Assembly: GCF_000769405.2 (NCBI RefSeq)
Contig: NZ_CP053441.1
Location: 428,831-492,830, forward strand
Source: Rhizobium brockwellii
Lineage (GTDB): Bacteria; Pseudomonadota; Alphaproteobacteria; Rhizobiales; Rhizobiaceae
Length of the DNA: 64,000 bases
Direction: 5' to 3'
Position numbers and translations under genes: made by a program. Of the stretch, positions 61,577 to 64,000 are shown in pieces. Numbering within the stretch: the stretch's first letter is position 1; the number at the start of each line of letters is the position of its first letter. The notes beneath the pieces were generated by a model. That model saw nothing but the letters and a program-made list of their open reading frames with translations. It had not been told where the DNA came from and ran no database searches.

Positions 61577-62959
61577 CTATTCCTGTCGCAGCGCCTTCGA
61601 AACGCCGGTTGCGCCAAGCCGTGTAAGGCAGGCGGCGGTCGATTCGCCAGCGTCTTTGTTGTCTTCGATGGACCGGGCGAGCCTCTCTATAGCGAAATCG
61701 ATCCGACCGCCAGCGATCCGTTCGTCCGGCAGATCCGCAGCAAGCCCATTGAGGATGAGGCCATAACCTTCCGCCGAGCCGGTCAGGGTCAGCGCCGGCC
61801 GAGCGTGAGCGCAGCCCTTGGGACAGCCGGACAGATGCAGCGTCAGCGAACCGTCGAAAAGGGCAGGTGCTACGCCAATGAGGTGACGCGCCAGGGTTCG
61901 TGTCTCGTAGAAGGCCGAGCCGCAGGCGCCAGCGCCGGCGCAGGCGGCGATATGCTCGCTGTTCTCGCCAGGTTGTGCGGCGAAGCCATGTCTTGCTGCG
62001 TCGATCTGCATAGCCGGCACTGTATCGGCGGAAAGCCCGATGAGGAAGAAACCGCGACCGGGCGCGAGCCGGATGGCTGTTGCGCCGCGGTCCGTTGCCA
62101 GATCGAGCAAAGCGATCAGATCGGAGGCTCGCATCTGCCCGAATTCCGGCCCGAGGCCGAGTATGGTTTTGCCGTCCTTAAGCCTGTGCGAGCCGGCAAG
62201 CGGCATCGCTGCCGCGCGGGACGGAATGAACTGGATACCATCCATCGCGGGAAAACACGTCCGCAGAAGCGCCGGGTCGATATCCCTTGCCCGCCTGCCC
62301 TGCCCGAGGTTCGCCAACAGGCTCAAAATTTCGCCGACGGCCGATATCGCCGACTCCGCGAGACCGATCGCGACCGGCGTTGAGGTCTCACCGTCGCCAT
62401 TGATCGCGACAAGCCATTCCGCGCCGGATTGCGCGACGATACGGATATCGGCGGACAGTGCTGACAAGCCGAAGGATCCACCACCGTCGACGACGAGCGA
62501 GAGTTTTGGCGCCAGGCGCGGTGAGGCAAGCTGATCGCGGAGCGTGCTGCGCAAGGCCATTTCCATTGCGGCCGGATCGCATATTTCTTCCGGGTCGATG
62601 CCGTGCAGTGGCGGTGTCTCGATCGCCGGCCCGTCCGGAACGATGATTCCGGCGGCATCGACGTCGGCAGCGAGCTGTCCGACGGTCTCGGCGCGCAGCC
62701 CGCGGATCTGCAGATTGCCCCGCGCGGTGATTTCCAGAATGCCGTTTCCATGGGCTGCGGCTGAGCGGGCAAGGCTTGCAAATTGCGACGGCGTCAAAGC
62801 GCCGCCGGCCGGCCGCAGCCGGACCAGGAAACCGTCGCCGGTCGGCATGGGCGCGGCAAGGGCGGGGCAGGCGCCGCGCCTACGGATCTCCGCCGCCGGG
62901 CGATCGTGCAGATCCGCCTCGCTTGTCCTGTCGCTCGCCTTTGCGGCCTGAATGCTCAT
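61577..62959 (-). CDS. cobG: Precorrin-3B synthase (Fe-S monooxygenase)
   Basis: 460 residues from ATG 62959 (AGAGGA six bases upstream; an earlier ATG has none). Nitrite/sulfite-reductase-like repeats (GDGFLVRLRPAGGALTP, ITARGNLQIRG) and the [4Fe-4S] binding Cys in ACAGAGACGSAFYETR and LSGCPKGCAH. Oxygen-dependent conversion of precorrin-3A to 3B, the mark of the aerobic route. First gene of cobG-H-I-J. Confidence 0.92.
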   Translation of the reverse strand: MSIQAAKASDRTSEADLHDRPAAEIRRRGACPALAAPMPTGDGFLVRLRPAGGALTPSQFASLARSAAAHGNGILEITARGNLQIRGLRAETVGQLAADVDAAGIIVPDGPAIETPPLHGIDPEEICDPAAMEMALRSTLRDQLASPRLAPKLSLVVDGGGSFGLSALSADIRIVAQSGAEWLVAINGDGETSTPVAIGLAESAISAVGEILSLLANLGQGRRARDIDPALLRTCFPAMDGIQFIPSRAAAMPLAGSHRLKDGKTILGLGPEFGQMRASDLIALLDLATDRGATAIRLAPGRGFFLIGLSADTVPAMQIDAARHGFAAQPGENSEHIAACAGAGACGSAFYETRTLARHLIGVAPALFDGSLTLHLSGCPKGCAHARPALTLTGSAEGYGLILNGLAADLPDERIAGGRIDFAIERLARSIEDNKDAGESTAACLTRLGATGVSKALRQE

Positions 62960-63032
62960 TCTCGATCCTCTGACCATTTCTTACATGATCGCAGTCGGGT
63001 CGGCAAAGCATGATGGAAAGGCTTCGGACCGG

Positions 63033-63797
63033 CTATTCCTCGAAATCCCGTCCCTTGCGCAGGAGATAGATGTCCATGATCCAGCCGTGCCGTTGCCTGG
63101 CCTCGGCCCTGAGCCTCAGAATGTCGGTCGCGATATCGCCAAGTCGTCCTGACCTGACGATCTCGTCCTTGGTGCCGAGATAGGCGCCCCAGAAGATCTC
63201 GGCGTCTGGATCGTCGATCTTTGCAAAAGCCTGTTCGCCGTCGAGCATGACGATGGTGCTGTCGGCCAGAAGCCCGTCCTGCGCCAACCTGCGCCCTGTG
63301 GTGATTTCGATCGGTTTGCCGACGAGGTTGACCGGGATCCTGTGGCTGGCCGCCAGCGCCTGGATGCTGGTGATGCCGGGAATGACGCTGTAATCGAAAT
63401 CCAGGCTGCTTTCCCGGCGCACGCGTTCGATGATGCGGATCGTGCTGTCGTAGAGACTGGGATCACCCCATACCAGAAAGGCGCCGCTGCCATCATCCGG
63501 AAGACCGGAGATCAGCTCTCCATAGATGCGGGCGATCTCGCCGTGCCAGGCGTCGACGCTCTGCACATAGGTCTTGTCTGCCGTCTGCCTTTGCGGCACC
63601 GCGAATTCTGAAATCCTGCCGGCCGGCCGGGTGATATAGCGTTCGCAGATATCCCGCCGGATTTCGGCGAGCTCTTCCTTGCCGGCGCCCTTGACCGGCA
63701 GGAAGACCACGTCGGCTGCGTTCATCGCGTTGATCGCCTGTATGGTGAGGTGCTCCGGGTTGCCCGTGCCGATGCCGATGATATTGATATGCTTCAA
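63033..63797 (-). CDS. cobF: Precorrin-6A synthase (deacetylating)
   Basis: 254 residues from a TTG at 63797, selected because GGGGAG lies seven bases upstream and the methylase fold begins at once (KHINIIGIGTGNPEHLTIQA). Further motifs: FLVWGDPSLYDSTIR, VIPGITSIQALAASH, IFWGAYLGTKDEI. Methylates C-1 and releases the acetyl fragment. Upstream of cobG on the same strand, 73 bases apart. Confidence 0.9.
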   Translation of the reverse strand: MKHINIIGIGTGNPEHLTIQAINAMNAADVVFLPVKGAGKEELAEIRRDICERYITRPAGRISEFAVPQRQTADKTYVQSVDAWHGEIARIYGELISGLPDDGSGAFLVWGDPSLYDSTIRIIERVRRESSLDFDYSVIPGITSIQALAASHRIPVNLVGKPIEITTGRRLAQDGLLADSTIVMLDGEQAFAKIDDPDAEIFWGAYLGTKDEIVRSGRLGDIATDILRLRAEARQRHGWIMDIYLLRKGRDFEE

Positions 63798-64000
63798 GCG
63801 GATACTCCCCGTTGAGTCCTGGCGGTCTTGCCGAAAAAGCCGGCTCGCCGCAAGGGTGGGAAAGGGAGTTGGCCGCGGCCAACCGAGCCTGTGGGCGACA
63901 TCTGAGCCCTGTTGTTGCTGCAAATCCCGAATCGTGTCACCTTCGATACGCTTTTTGACGCTATGTTGACAGAAAAGCGCATCGGAAAGGATTGAGTGTT
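63798..64000. other. Upstream region of cobF, window end
   Basis: About 200 bases. GGCCGCGGCC (63870-63879) is a palindromic core. I looked for the conserved strands of a cobalamin riboswitch on the minus strand and did not find them. Confidence 0.4.

Noticed and set aside
63798..64000. Possible cobalamin riboswitch upstream of cobF
   Set aside because: The conserved core strands of the cobalamin element are not found on the minus strand; only a CCGCGG-type palindrome is present.
1..64000. CRISPR arrays, tRNA or rRNA genes, insertion sequences, integrases
   Set aside because: No regular spacer array, no tRNA-like cloverleaf noticed, and no transposase or integrase motif among the reading frames.

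Overview
The window looks like a chromosomal or chromid segment of a Rhizobium (R. leguminosarum / R. etli group). The reasons are a high-GC alphaproteobacterial gene style, a DUF982 protein, MocE-type ferredoxin and rhizopine-type genes, an aerobic cob pathway (cobF-G-H-I-J-K-L-M) in rhizobial arrangement, and two copies of a hairpin repeat ending in CGACATGC that I know from rhizobial intergenic regions. No tRNA, rRNA, CRISPR array, transposase or integrase was seen. No database search was possible; family names come from motif recognition.

Region 1 (1-8000): the end of a Tad/T2SS-F pilus protein gene, then an FHA protein gene. A 6.5 kb accessory block follows: a LysE exporter, a giant RTX protein whose metalloprotease zinc site is destroyed, a 52-residue ORF and two tandem LuxR paralogues. 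The block is flanked by two 199-bp direct copies of the FHA gene 3' end. The right copy is fused to a remnant of a pseudokinase gene 3' end, so the site has been rearranged. Region 2 (8150-11400) holds housekeeping-type genes: VOC protein, dienelactone-hydrolase-like esterase, LysR/tautomerase pair, DUF982.

Region 3 (11565-29268) is the most unusual part. A tightly packed minus-strand operon encodes an OmpA-like protein, a caspase-like peptidase, a trypsin-caspase fusion, a serpin and a membrane pseudokinase with an FGE-sulfatase-like C-terminus. Nearby are an NlpC/P60 peptidase with a beta-propeller-like N-terminus, an ICMT-like membrane methyltransferase, a lipoprotein with an S74 domain, and a second caspase with Sel1 repeats. 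The trypsin has the Asp that gives Arg/Lys specificity, and the serpin reactive loop has Arg-Ser at the expected scissile position. I read this as a cell-envelope protease/inhibitor cascade that I cannot match to a described system.

Region 4 (29513-33793) is L-fucose catabolism (fuconate dehydratase, SDR, IclR regulator, fuconolactonase). Region 5 (33996-39650) has an XRE regulator and a YcaO-TfuA RiPP operon with a 47-codon candidate precursor gene directly upstream, plus a BTAD/TPR regulator. Region 6 (39660-45963) is an ABC transporter (NMT1-type binding protein), 2OG-Fe(II) dioxygenase, LysR regulator and cytosine-deaminase-like amidohydrolase, with two copies of an RNA resembling the NMT1/xanthine riboswitch. 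Region 7 (46558-50934) is nadABC with a NadQ/NrtR-type regulator and two palindromic operators. Region 8 (51066-56703) is a rhizopine-like mocDEF set with a PanB-like protein lacking its metal ligands, a LacI regulator and an IolI-like isomerase. Region 9 (56725-63797) is cobalamin (aerobic corrin) synthesis, with cobK reversed and sharing its start CATG with cobL.
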